DNA of 13,018 nucleotides from an uncultured Mollicutes bacterium. Its GTDB lineage: Bacteria > Bacillota_I > Bacilli_A > Acholeplasmatales > JAEDCM01. The notes beneath the pieces were generated by a model. That model searched no databases, was not told where the DNA came from, and saw nothing but the letters and a program-made list of their open reading frames with translations. A program made the position numbers and the translations under genes. Below are positions 1 through 5,756 of the stretch, piece after piece. The stretch is taken from the NCBI GenBank assembly GCA_947166335.1, contig CAMVDS010000024.1:1-13018 (forward strand), given 5' to 3'. The stretch's first letter is position 1; every line of letters begins with the position of its first letter.

Positions 1-63
1 CCAAAAAATGGTTATGTAGATTTTTGTCAAGATATTAATAATAGTTTAAAAAAGAATAATTAA
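1..63 (+). CDS. 3' end of an unidentified gene, possibly a pseudouridine synthase
   Basis: An open frame runs from the first base to a TAA at 61-63 and gives 20 residues, beginning PKNGYVDF and ending in a lysine- and asparagine-rich tail. pyrR starts 28 bp later with no terminator between, so the two are probably co-transcribed. In Bacillus the gene before pyrR is often rluD, and RluD-type synthases end in a short 'HP-K-G-x-x-x-F' stretch that this tail loosely resembles. That identification is inference from neighbour and a few residues only; the fragment is too short to assign. Confidence 0.45.
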   Translation, partial: PKNGYVDFCQDINNSLKKNN

Positions 64-91
64 ATGATAAAATAATATTTGAGGTGAAAAT

Positions 92-589
92 ATGAAAGTA
101 ATCTTAGAAGGCGAACAAATAAGTAGAACAATTAGACGTATGAGTCATGAAATTATTGAAAAAAATAATGACTTAAGCGAAGTTGTTTTAATTGGTATAA
201 AATCTAAAGGAACTCCTATAGCAAAAGTATTAAGTGATAACATTTACCACTTTGAAAATGTTAGAATACCTGTAGAAGAAATAGATATTTCTAAATATAG
301 AGATGATGAAAAGAAAACAGATAGTGCAATTTTAAATATTACTCAAACATTGCACGATAAAGTAGTTATTTTAGTTGATGATGTTTTATTTACAGGACGT
401 AGTGCAAGAGCAGCTATGGATGCTGTAATGGATTTAGGTAGAGCTAAAAGAATACAACTAGCAGTACTTGTTGATAGAGGTCATAGAGAATTACCTATTA
501 GACCTGATTATGTAGGAAAAAACATCCCTACATCAAGAAGCGAAAGTGTTGTTGTATCTTTAGAAGATAATATTATTTATATAAAATAA
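92..589 (+). CDS. pyrR: PyrR bifunctional pyrimidine operon regulator / uracil phosphoribosyltransferase
   Basis: PyrR binds pyr-operon leader RNA when UMP is high and promotes attenuation; many members also make UMP from uracil and PRPP. The protein is 165 residues, slightly shorter than the usual 175-185. The PRPP-binding loop [13 protein letters not shown] is at about residues 92-104, with D96, D97 and T101-G102-R103. Other family blocks are VLIGIKSKG (32-40), [10 protein letters not shown] (63-72) and [18 protein letters not shown] followed by GKNIPTS (123-148). A GAGGTG Shine-Dalgarno lies 8 bp before the ATG. No pyr biosynthesis gene and no recognisable PyrR-binding leader is in the window, so its targets must be elsewhere. 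It follows the upstream gene by 28 bp and is probably read from a promoter outside the window. No strong terminator follows it. Confidence 0.95.
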   Translation: MKVILEGEQISRTIRRMSHEIIEKNNDLSEVVLIGIKSKGTPIAKVLSDNIYHFENVRIPVEEIDISKYRDDEKKTDSAILNITQTLHDKVVILVDDVLFTGRSARAAMDAVMDLGRAKRIQLAVLVDRGHRELPIRPDYVGKNIPTSRSESVVVSLEDNIIYIK

Positions 590-620
590 CATATTTTTGG
601 AATTTGAAAAGGCATTCAAC

Positions 621-649
621 TTGCATTTTCATAGTATTAATTATATAAT
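621..649 (+). promoter_or_regulatory. Sigma-A-type promoter of the 683 gene
   Basis: TTGCAT at 621-626 and a perfect TATAAT at 644-649 are separated by 17 bp. The predicted start of transcription is near 656, giving a leader of about 27 nt that includes the GAGG at 671-674. This makes the downstream gene independent of pyrR. Confidence 0.75.
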
Positions 650-682
650 TCATACGAAAAATTAAGAAAAGAGGTTATTAAA

Positions 683-1090
683 ATGGCTGAAGAAAAAGAA
701 ACTCAAGTAGAGAAAAAAGAAGAAAACAATTCTAATAATAATGGTGGAAGCAAATATCATTTAATCAAAGAAAACTTTAACAAAGCATTATTCTTTGCAA
801 TTGTTATTTGTGCAATTGATTTATTACATGGTATTTTAGCTGCTTGTGGAGTAAAAGGAAATCTTCCATGGTTAATCATCAATGTAGCATGTGCTGCTGG
901 ATTAATTGTATTTGGAATTTTATCATTATTATTATTCTTAAAAGCAACAAATCCTAAGAGAAATGAAGACTTAGCTTCATTTATCATCTCATTAGTTGCC
1001 TTTATCTTGGCATTTGTAGTTGCTTTATACTTCTGTATAGATGGCACAAGAAACTTAATCGGCTTTATTAAAGAGATATTTAACAAATAA
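683..1090 (+). CDS. Small membrane protein with three predicted helices, unknown function
   Basis: I do not recognise a family. The 135-residue product starts with a charged, low-complexity cytoplasmic-type stretch (about residues 1-33, rich in E, K, N, ending in a GG). Three hydrophobic segments follow, at about 35-56, 62-87 and 98-118, and then a short amphipathic tail. There is no signal peptidase or lipobox motif. The start is set by GAGG 8 bp upstream. The gene has its own promoter and terminator and so is monocistronic. The architecture resembles small integral membrane proteins often annotated as hypothetical; no enzymatic motif is visible. Confidence 0.8.
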   Translation: MAEEKETQVEKKEENNSNNNGGSKYHLIKENFNKALFFAIVICAIDLLHGILAACGVKGNLPWLIINVACAAGLIVFGILSLLLFLKATNPKRNEDLASFIISLVAFILAFVVALYFCIDGTRNLIGFIKEIFNK

Positions 1091-1091
1091 G

Positions 1092-1114
1092 AAAAGCGAG
1101 CAATCGCTTTTTTT
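1092..1114 (+). terminator. Intrinsic terminator after the 683 gene
   Basis: AAAAGCGA (1092-1099) pairs with TCGCTTTT (1104-1111) around a GCAA tetraloop of the GNRA class. The T-run continues to 1114. It begins two bases after the stop codon. Confidence 0.85.
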
Positions 1115-1118
1115 ATTT

Positions 1119-1127
1119 TGTTATAAT
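1119..1127 (+). promoter_or_regulatory. Possible upstream extended -10 (P1) for glyA
   Basis: TGTTATAAT is a perfect extended -10 (TG at 1119-1120, TATAAT at 1122-1127) directly after the preceding terminator. No good -35 lies 16-18 bp upstream. If used, it gives a leader of about 100 nt. Confidence 0.4.
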
Positions 1128-1163
1128 AAAAACACTTTCTTTTTTTATTTATAAAAAACTATA

Positions 1164-1191
1164 TTCATATTTTATTAAATTATGTTATAAT
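1164..1191 (+). promoter_or_regulatory. Main promoter (P2) of glyA
   Basis: The -35-like TTCATA (1164-1169) lies 16 bp before TATAAT (1186-1191), which carries the extended TG at 1183-1184. A short dyad, TGTTG-TTT-CAACA (1197-1209), falls at the expected start of transcription. It could be an operator, a 5' hairpin or chance. Confidence 0.7.
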
Positions 1192-1233
1192 GTTAGTGTT
1201 GTTTCAACAAATATAAATAAAGGAGTAATAACT

Positions 1234-2481
1234 ATGAAAATGGAAAATATCAAAAAACAAGATCCTGAATTATATACTTATATTACAGAAGAACTTGATA
1301 GACAACAAACACATATTGAATTAATCGCATCAGAAAATATTGTTTCTAAAGCAGTTTTAGAAGCACAAGGTTCTGTTTTAACTAATAAATATGCTGAAGG
1401 TTATCCTGGTAAAAGATATTATGGTGGATGTGAATTTGTAGATAAAGTAGAAACATTAGCTATTGAAAGAATTAAAAAGATGTTTAATGCTAAATACGCA
1501 AATGTACAACCTCACTCAGGAAGCCAAGCAAACATGGCTGCTTATAGATCACTAGTTGAACTAGGTGATTGTGTAATGGGTATGTCACTAGATCAAGGTG
1601 GACATTTAACTCATGGACATTCTATGAGCTTTTCTGGTCATGATTATAAAATTGTTTCATATTCAGTAAATCCAGAGACTGGAGCTATTGATTATGATGA
1701 AATGGAAAGACTAGCTTTAGAATATAAGCCTAAAATGATTATTGCTGGAGCAAGTGCTTATCCACAAATCATTGATTTCAAAAGATTTAGAGAAGTTTGC
1801 GATAAGATTGGTGCTTATCTAATGGTTGATATGGCTCATATCGCAGGGCTTGTTGCTGCAGGATGCCATCCAAATCCAGTAGAGTATGCAGATATCGTAA
1901 CTACTACAACTCATAAGACTCTAGGAGGACCTAGAGGAGGAGCTATCCTAACTAATAATGAAGAAATCATTAAGAAAGTAAATAAGATTGTCTTCCCTGG
2001 AATTCAAGGTGGACCACTTATGCATGTAATTGCTGGTAAAGCTGCAGCATTTGGTGAAGCTTTAACTCCTGAATTCAAAGAAAGACAATTCCAAACAGTT
2101 AAAAACGCTAAAGTATTATGTGAAGAATTCATAAAATTAGGTTATAAAGTAATTGGAAATAAGACAGAAAACCATTTAATGCTTGTAGATGTTAAAACAT
2201 CTGTAGGCCTAACTGGTAAAGAAGCTGAACACATTCTTGATTCTGTAAACATTACATGTAATAAGAATGCAATTCCAAATGATCCTGAAAAACCATTCAT
2301 TACTAGTGGACTAAGAATTGGTACACCAGCAATCACTACTAGAGGATTTAAGGAAGCAGAAACTATTCAAGTAGCTCATTTAATTGATAAGGCACTTAGA
2401 AATTATCAAAATGAAGAAATCTTAAAAGAAGTTAAGAACGAAGTTATTGCTCTTCTTAAGAATTTCCCATTATATGAATAA
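1234..2481 (+). CDS. glyA: Serine hydroxymethyltransferase
   Basis: GlyA is a cytoplasmic PLP enzyme that interconverts serine plus tetrahydrofolate with glycine plus 5,10-methylene-tetrahydrofolate, and is the main source of one-carbon units. The 415-residue length is typical for bacterial SHMT. The PLP Schiff-base lysine is K228 in [14 protein letters not shown]. The substrate and PLP pocket is seen in LIASEN (30-35), [15 protein letters not shown] (51-65), HLTHGH (124-129), VDMAHIAG (198-205) and the carboxylate-binding SGLRIGTP (358-365, R361). AGGAG at 1221-1225 sits 8 bp before the first ATG; a second ATG two codons on is too far from it. The gene is monocistronic, with its own promoter and terminator. 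No glycine or folate riboswitch is visible in the leader. Confidence 0.97.
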   Translation: MKMENIKKQDPELYTYITEELDRQQTHIELIASENIVSKAVLEAQGSVLTNKYAEGYPGKRYYGGCEFVDKVETLAIERIKKMFNAKYANVQPHSGSQANMAAYRSLVELGDCVMGMSLDQGGHLTHGHSMSFSGHDYKIVSYSVNPETGAIDYDEMERLALEYKPKMIIAGASAYPQIIDFKRFREVCDKIGAYLMVDMAHIAGLVAAGCHPNPVEYADIVTTTTHKTLGGPRGGAILTNNEEIIKKVNKIVFPGIQGGPLMHVIAGKAAAFGEALTPEFKERQFQTVKNAKVLCEEFIKLGYKVIGNKTENHLMLVDVKTSVGLTGKEAEHILDSVNITCNKNAIPNDPEKPFITSGLRIGTPAITTRGFKEAETIQVAHLIDKALRNYQNEEILKEVKNEVIALLKNFPLYE

Positions 2482-2508
2482 GCAGATTTAAAATCTGCTT
2501 TTATTTTT
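2480..2508 (+). terminator. Intrinsic terminator of glyA, overlapping its stop codon
   Basis: AAGCAGAT and ATCTGCTT form a stem within 2480-2500, followed by a broken T-run to 2508. The left arm begins inside the TAA at 2479-2481. Confidence 0.85.
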
Positions 2509-2517
2509 CTAAAAATA

Positions 2518-2526
2518 TGGTATGAT
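2518..2526 (+). promoter_or_regulatory. Extended -10 promoter of the 2544 gene
   Basis: TGGTATGAT (extended TG plus TATGAT at 2521-2526) lies just past the glyA terminator with no clear -35. A start near 2533 would leave a leader of only about 11 nt that begins at the Shine-Dalgarno AAGGTG. Confidence 0.5.
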
Positions 2527-2543
2527 ATTATTAAGGTGATATT

Positions 2544-2750
2544 ATGACAGTTGATGACGCACTAAGTGTAATTGAAGAACTTAGAAAAACTAAATCAGAT
2601 AAAGAAATCATTAGAGCTTTCTTTTTAATGTATAAAGATAATGAATTATCATTTGACCAATTTGATGCCCTATCTAAATTAGTAGGTTATGATCTACCAG
2701 AAGATTTTAGACAATTATCAGATAAAGAAAGAAAAGAATTTATTATTTAA
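2544..2750 (+). CDS. Small acidic hypothetical protein, 68 residues
   Basis: I do not recognise a family. The product is short, highly charged and predicted helical, with no signal peptide, membrane segment or cysteine. A central segment (about residues 20-57, EIIRAFFLMYKDNELSF then ALSKLVGYDLPEDF) alternates hydrophobic and acidic positions as in a small helical bundle. Coding potential is supported by AAGGTG 5 bp before the ATG, codon use like its neighbours, and a terminator that starts within its stop codon. It lies between glyA and pta but has its own signals, so the neighbours say little about its role. Confidence 0.75.
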   Translation: MTVDDALSVIEELRKTKSDKEIIRAFFLMYKDNELSFDQFDALSKLVGYDLPEDFRQLSDKERKEFII

Positions 2751-2775
2751 TGGACTTTTTAGGTCCATTTTTTTT
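2749..2775 (+). terminator. Intrinsic terminator of the 2544 gene
   Basis: AATGGAC (2749-2755) pairs with GTCCATT (2763-2769) around a 7-nt loop, followed by a T-run to 2775. The first two stem bases are the last two of the TAA stop. Confidence 0.9.
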
Positions 2776-2798
2776 ATAGAATACGTTTTTATAATATA

Positions 2799-2818
2799 TT
2801 ATTATGTTTTCATAATAA
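2799..2818 (+). repeat. Short inverted repeat upstream of pta
   Basis: TTATTATG (2799-2806) and CATAATAA (2811-2818) form a perfect 8-bp dyad around TTTT. It has A/T except for one G-C pair and no clear T-run, so it is more likely a binding site or chance than a terminator. Confidence 0.3.
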
Positions 2819-2842
2819 AAAAGTTTTATAATTATATTGGCT

Positions 2843-2860
2843 TATAATTAAGTTAATTAT
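2843..2860 (+). promoter_or_regulatory. pta promoter -10 overlapped by a 17-bp palindrome
   Basis: TATAAT at 2843-2848 is the best -10 for pta, but no good -35 is seen. A perfect palindrome, ATAATTAA-G-TTAATTAT (2844-2860), covers the -10 and the expected start of transcription. Another TATAAT lies at 2827-2832. Confidence 0.4.
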
Positions 2861-2886
2861 TAAATATATATTTGGAGGATTAAATT

Positions 2887-3909
2887 ATGGGTATGTTTGA
2901 CAAATTACTTTCTAATTTAAAAGCAAAAAGAAAGACAATTGTATTTACAGAAGGAACTGATCCAAGAATCCTAGAAGCAGCCTCAAGACTACTTAAAGAA
3001 GATTTAATGGATGTTATTTTATGTGGTAATGTATCAGGTGTAAAAGAAGCAGCTAAAACATGTGGTTTTGATATTACTAAAGCTACTATCATTGATCCAC
3101 TAAACTATGCAGATTTCGATAACATGGTTGACACAATGGTAGAACTTAGAAAAGGTAAAATGACTAAAGAAGAATGTACAGATTTATTAAAGAAATCTAA
3201 CTACTTTGGAACAATGTTAGTTAAGATGGGTAAAGCTGATGCACTTCTTGGCGGAGCTACTTATTCAACTGCTGATACAGTTAGACCAGCATTACAAATT
3301 GTTAAAACAAAGAAAGGTGCTAATTTAGTATCATCTTCATTCATTTTATTTAGAGAAAAAGATGGAGTAGAAGAAAAGATTGCTATGGGAGACTGTGCAA
3401 TCAATATCTCATATGAAGATACAATTGATAAAGTAACTGGAGAAGTAACACTAACTGGTGCTAGAAAGCTTGCTGAAGTAGCTGTAGAAACAGCTAAAAC
3501 AGCTTCATTCTTTGGAATTGATCCAAAAGTTGCTGTTCTATCATTCTCTACTTATGGTTCTGGAAAAGGTGGAACTGTTAAATTAAGTCATGATGCAGTT
3601 ATTGAAGCTAGAAATATTGATCCAAATCTAGTTATCGATGGTGAATTCCAATTCGATGCTGCAGTAAGCCCAGTAGTAGCTAAGACTAAATGTCCAGATT
3701 CAAAAGTAGCTGGTAAAGCTAATACATTCATTTTCCCTTTAATTGAAGCAGGTAACATTGGTTATAAAATTGCTCAAAGATTAGGCGGATATGAAGCATA
3801 TGGTCCAATCCTACAAGGATTAAATGCTCCAATTAATGACTTATCACGTGGATGTAACGCTGATGAAGTTTATAAGATGGCTATTATCACTGCAGGTATG
3901 GCTGAATAA
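2887..3909 (+). CDS. pta: Phosphate acetyltransferase
   Basis: Pta converts acetyl-CoA and phosphate to acetyl phosphate and CoA. With acetate kinase it makes ATP and acetate in fermentation, or works in reverse for acetate assimilation. The 340-residue product is the short class I form, with no N-terminal regulatory domain. Family signatures are FTEGTDPRILEAA (20-32), GGATYSTADTVRPALQI (122-138), VLSFSTYGSGKG (217-228), DGEFQFDAA (251-259), FPLIEAGNIGYKIAQRLGG (283-301) and GPILQGLNAPINDLSRGC (306-323). GGAGG at 2874-2878 is 8 bp before the ATG. The gene is monocistronic. The partner gene ackA is not in the window. Confidence 0.96.
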   Translation: MGMFDKLLSNLKAKRKTIVFTEGTDPRILEAASRLLKEDLMDVILCGNVSGVKEAAKTCGFDITKATIIDPLNYADFDNMVDTMVELRKGKMTKEECTDLLKKSNYFGTMLVKMGKADALLGGATYSTADTVRPALQIVKTKKGANLVSSSFILFREKDGVEEKIAMGDCAINISYEDTIDKVTGEVTLTGARKLAEVAVETAKTASFFGIDPKVAVLSFSTYGSGKGGTVKLSHDAVIEARNIDPNLVIDGEFQFDAAVSPVVAKTKCPDSKVAGKANTFIFPLIEAGNIGYKIAQRLGGYEAYGPILQGLNAPINDLSRGCNADEVYKMAIITAGMAE

Positions 3910-3923
3910 TAAAAAGTAGACAA

Positions 3924-3953
3924 AAAAGGCTCATTTTGAGCCCTTTTATTTTT
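3924..3953 (+). terminator. Intrinsic terminator of pta
   Basis: GGCTCA (3928-3933) pairs with TGAGCC (3937-3942) around TTT, extended by A/T pairs around a single bulged C, then a T-run to about 3953. Confidence 0.9.
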
Positions 3954-3958
3954 AATTA

Positions 3959-3967
3959 TGATATAAT
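3959..3967 (+). promoter_or_regulatory. Extended -10 promoter of the acetyltransferase gene
   Basis: TGATATAAT (TG at 3959-3960, TATAAT at 3962-3967) immediately follows the pta terminator. No convincing -35 is seen. The expected leader is about 16 nt. Confidence 0.6.
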
Positions 3968-3989
3968 AAAAATATAAGGAAGTGATTTT

Positions 3990-5234
3990 ATGGATGATTC
4001 TATTGATAGAAAAGTTCAATTTGTCGCTAATCTTTTAAAGGTAAGCGATAAAGCATCAGGTGAACTTAAAAATTTATATTCTGGTCTACCATTTAATTAT
4101 GAAGATGAAGCAATCCAAAAATTAATAAAAAAATCAAATGAACTATGCGAAAAATTTAAAAGCCTTGCTGAAAAGAAACATAAATCTAATTTAGGATTAA
4201 AAATAGATAATTTAAAAAGACTAGAAATCTTAAGACAATTATTTTGCGGAAAATATATGGTTTGTGATGTAAGAAGTGGTATTAACTTAATTATAGGTTT
4301 AGTTGATGCCCCATCAATGACTTTCTTTAATTATGATGTTAAATTTTATCCTTCTTTAGTAAAAATAGATGGTGGTGTTGAAATAGCTCCTAAAGTAGAA
4401 ATAGGAGAAAATATTGATTTAAAAGAATACGCAAATAAAGGTTTACCACATATAGAAATAAAAAAGGATGTATGGCTAGGGTTAGGCGTAAAGGTAAAAA
4501 ACAATGTCACAATTAATGAAAGAGTAGTAGTAGGTGCTGGAGGAATAGTAGAATCTTATATAGAAAGTGATTCACTAGCTTTAGGCCGTCCTGCAAAAGT
4601 AAAAAGAAAAATCACAAAAGAAGAAAAAGATAATAGATATGGTAAAGGTTCTCCTTTTACAGAGGAAGAAGAAAATATATTATATGAAGCAGTTTCAAAA
4701 TGGACTAAACTTAAAAGAGTAAAATTTCATAATATATTGGAAGGTAATCAATTCAATCTAATTGATTCAAAACTAATGAAATTATATAAAACTACTCATA
4801 CTATTTCTGAATCATTAAGTTCAAATGATATAACTATAGAAGAAAGAAATAAAGGAATAGATTATTTATTTCCTCTTAAAGGAGAAAACTTTAAATTAGG
4901 TAAAAACCTTCATTTAGATATGATAGGAACATCAAAGATAGGAAATAATGTAATTATAGGTGATAATGTTACTATTGGAGGTAACTTGATCATAGGAAAT
5001 AATGTCACAATAGGTGAAGGCACATCCTTATTTGCATCAGGACATCCTATATACTCTAAAAGAAGAAAGATGAAGTTTTCTTTAAAAAGAGGATTAGTCC
5101 AAATAGGACAAAATGATTTAATTGTTATTAAAGATAATGTAAAAATAGGTAATAATGTCATAATAGTTCCTGGATCAGTAGTAGATAGAGATGTTCCAGA
5201 TGATTCTATTTTCTCTAAAGGAAAAATAATTTAA
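3990..5234 (+). CDS. Double-length hexapeptide-repeat O-acetyltransferase (maltose/NodL-type), two tandem units
   Basis: The product resembles two acetyl-CoA-dependent sugar O-acetyltransferases (Maa/NodL/LacA type) fused in one 414-residue chain; family enzymes are about 185-200 residues. The first unit has a MAC-like helical N-terminus (about residues 10-60), then left-handed beta-helix repeats (about 125-200) ending in the family-style LGRPAKVKRKI (198-208). The second has a more diverged helical segment (about 220-295) and hexapeptide repeats IGNNVIIGDNVTIGGNLIIG (317-336) that resume at 381-392. The family's catalytic-type histidine is seen as H352 in ASGHPIY. In the first unit the matching loop reads IDLKEYANKG (142-151) with no His-Pro, so that half is probably structural or inactive. 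AAGGAAGTG precedes the ATG. It is monocistronic, and its 3' end is partly duplicated at 5819-5956. The substrate cannot be predicted. Confidence 0.85.
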   Translation: MDDSIDRKVQFVANLLKVSDKASGELKNLYSGLPFNYEDEAIQKLIKKSNELCEKFKSLAEKKHKSNLGLKIDNLKRLEILRQLFCGKYMVCDVRSGINLIIGLVDAPSMTFFNYDVKFYPSLVKIDGGVEIAPKVEIGENIDLKEYANKGLPHIEIKKDVWLGLGVKVKNNVTINERVVVGAGGIVESYIESDSLALGRPAKVKRKITKEEKDNRYGKGSPFTEEEENILYEAVSKWTKLKRVKFHNILEGNQFNLIDSKLMKLYKTTHTISESLSSNDITIEERNKGIDYLFPLKGENFKLGKNLHLDMIGTSKIGNNVIIGDNVTIGGNLIIGNNVTIGEGTSLFASGHPIYSKRRKMKFSLKRGLVQIGQNDLIVIKDNVKIGNNVIIVPGSVVDRDVPDDSIFSKGKII

Positions 5235-5241
5235 AAAAAAT

Positions 5242-5265
5242 AAGGAGTTATTAAACTCCTTTTTG
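5242..5265 (+). terminator. Intrinsic terminator of the acetyltransferase gene
   Basis: AAGGAGTT (5242-5249) pairs with AACTCCTT (5254-5261) around ATTA, followed by T's. The loop and right arm lie inside the 29-bp direct repeat; the right-hand repeat copy (6009-6037) keeps only that half. Confidence 0.9.
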
Positions 5266-5277
5266 TTTTATGATACA
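5249..5277 (+). repeat. 29-bp direct repeat, left copy
   Basis: The 29 bases at 5249-5277 are identical to 6009-6037. They contain a terminator right arm (AACTCCTTTTT) and promoter elements (TTAAAC, TGATACA). The sequence after the repeat is only loosely similar between the two copies. Confidence 0.95.
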
Positions 5278-5430
5278 TATAATAATAAAGATGAGGCTTA
5301 AAACATCCTCTTTTTTGCCTATCAAAACATTTTTTGACATAATTTTTTTATAAAAAAGTGCACTAAAATATTTGATTTATAATACAAAAAACAACCAATT
5401 AGAAAAATTCTATAATTTATAGATAAATGC
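5278..5430. other. AT-rich stretch without a supported gene
   Basis: Very AT-rich. A weak hairpin with a six-T run (about 5287-5319) follows the left repeat and could stop stray transcription from its decayed promoter. A perfect 15-bp palindrome, TCTATAA-T-TTATAGA (5409-5423), lies just before the -35 of the small-peptide promoter. I see no ORF with a ribosome binding site. Confidence 0.5.
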
Positions 5431-5459
5431 TTAAATACGCCATTATTTATTAGTATAAT
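5431..5459 (+). promoter_or_regulatory. Promoter of the small-peptide (toxin-like) mRNA
   Basis: TTAAAT (5431-5436) and a perfect TATAAT (5454-5459) are 17 bp apart. Transcription would start near 5466, just before the first GGAGG. The -35 matches consensus at three of six positions. Confidence 0.55.
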
Positions 5460-5481
5460 AATATACGTGGAGGTATTGGAA

Positions 5482-5520
5482 ATGATAATTTTCAACTTGG
5501 TGGTAATGATGATGAATTAG
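5482..5520 (+). CDS. 12-codon leader ORF overlapping the Shine-Dalgarno of the small peptide
   Basis: ATG at 5482 follows GGAGG (5469-5473) by 8 bp. The product is MIIFNLVVMMMN, ending in TAG (5518-5520). That stop overlaps the AGGAGG (5519-5524) of the next ORF, so translation of the two could be coupled, as for leader ORFs of some toxin mRNAs (mok/hok). The leader also holds the pairing segments TTGGTGG (5497-5503) and AATGATGAT (5505-5513). A regulatory role is inferred; the peptide itself may be irrelevant. Confidence 0.45.
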   Translation: MIIFNLVVMMMN

Positions 5521-5529
5521 GAGGTTAAC

Positions 5530-5601
5530 ATGGATTACCTTGTAATCCTTGTTATAGCGCTAAGCGTTATAGCTATATTAACTAAAGATAATAGACGGTA
5601 G
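5530..5601 (+). CDS. 23-residue hydrophobic peptide, candidate type I toxin (Fst-like layout)
   Basis: AGGAGG (5519-5524) sits 5 bp before the ATG, one of the best ribosome sites in the window. The peptide starts MDYLVILVIALSVIAIL and ends in a charged TKDNRR tail: one membrane-spanning segment plus a positive C-terminus, as in type I toxins such as Fst, TxpA or BsrG. The N-terminal D-x-L..LVIA pattern loosely recalls Fst, but Fst is longer (33 residues) and has a conserved proline missing here. Support comes mainly from context: a dedicated promoter, a strong terminator, a convergent antisense promoter and direct repeats. A near-perfect hairpin (5587-5610) encloses the TAG stop. It could instead be a small membrane regulator or a chance ORF. 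Confidence 0.55.
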   Translation: MDYLVILVIALSVIAILTKDNRR

Positions 5602-5610
5602 TCTATAATC
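5587..5610 (+). other. Hairpin enclosing the stop codon of the small peptide
   Basis: GATAATAGAC (5587-5596) and GTCTATAATC (5601-5610) pair at nine of ten positions around GGTA. The TAG stop (5599-5601) lies in the loop and the first stem base. No T-run follows, so it is probably an mRNA structure rather than a terminator. Confidence 0.6.
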
Positions 5611-5635
5611 TAAAATCCAAAATAGTATCATCATT
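5611..5635 (+). repeat. Direct repeat DRa in the 3' UTR of the small-peptide mRNA
   Basis: TAAAATCCAAAAT (5611-5623) followed after 5 nt by CATCATT (5629-5635). It matches DRb at 5684-5707. Its ATCATCATT (5627-5635) is perfectly complementary to AATGATGAT (5505-5513) in the leader. Confidence 0.8.
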
Positions 5636-5648
5636 CCACTACCAAAGC

Positions 5649-5685
5649 AATAAGGGTAAAGCCACCAACTTTACCCTTATTTTTA
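5649..5685 (+). terminator. Strong 13-bp hairpin terminator shared by the convergent transcripts
   Basis: AATAAGGGTAAAG (5649-5661) and CTTTACCCTTATT (5669-5681) pair perfectly around the 7-nt loop CCACCAA (5662-5668). On the plus strand a T-run follows, so it is a good terminator for the peptide mRNA. On the minus strand the stem is the same but the sequence after it is T-poor, so termination there is less certain. Confidence 0.9.
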
Positions 5686-5707
5686 AAATCCAAAATTTTT
5701 CATCATT
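5684..5707 (+). repeat. Direct repeat DRb, near the 5' end of the antisense RNA
   Basis: TAAAATCCAAAAT (5684-5696) followed after 4 nt by CATCATT (5701-5707), a near copy of DRa. Because it is read on the minus strand by the convergent RNA, that RNA is complementary to DRa as well as to its own template. Confidence 0.8.
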
Positions 5708-5716
5708 ACCATTTTT

Positions 5717-5745
5717 ATTATAATATAAAAAATATAATCTTTCAA
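5717..5745 (-). promoter_or_regulatory. Near-consensus minus-strand promoter of the antisense RNA
   Basis: On the minus strand TTGAAA (plus 5740-5745) and TATAAT (plus 5717-5722) are exactly 17 bp apart, 11 of 12 consensus bases. It is one of the closest matches to the sigma-A consensus in the window, and it points at the small-peptide gene. The plus strand shows no long gene that would explain it. Confidence 0.75.
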
Positions 5746-5756
5746 TATATTAAATT

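Larger units (their letters stand above)
5649..5710 (-). ncRNA. Candidate antisense antitoxin RNA, about 62 nt
   Basis: Predicted from the minus-strand promoter at 5717-5745, with a start near 5710 and an end after the shared hairpin. It would begin GGUAAUGAUGA, carry the complement of DRa/DRb and finish with a hairpin whose loop is UUGGUGG, matching the YUNR U-turn pattern common in antisense RNAs. The predicted length is close to the roughly 65 nt of par RNA II. It has no ORF with a ribosome site. Its 3' end is uncertain because no T-run follows the stem on this strand; read-through would make it antisense to the whole peptide ORF. Confidence 0.5.

Noticed and set aside
757..1086. Long minus-strand open frames opposite the 683 gene and opposite other genes (for example 6884-7291 and 7970-8431)
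   Set aside because: They mirror real genes, lack ribosome sites and promoters, and their products are low-complexity complements.
5291..5353. 20-codon ORF after the left 29-bp repeat (MRLKTSSFF...)
   Set aside because: No convincing ribosome site, and a T-rich hairpin lies within it.
5454..5528. Glycine-rich open frame (GGIGNDNFQLGG...) across the small-peptide leader
   Set aside because: No start codon in that frame; the pattern comes from repeated GGT/GAT runs that are better explained as ribosome sites and RNA-pairing segments.
5632..5699. Minus-strand reading with a prepilin-like GGFTLIALVVE
   Set aside because: No start codon or ribosome site, a stop immediately upstream, and it lies over the terminator stem, so the likeness to the pilin motif is chance.
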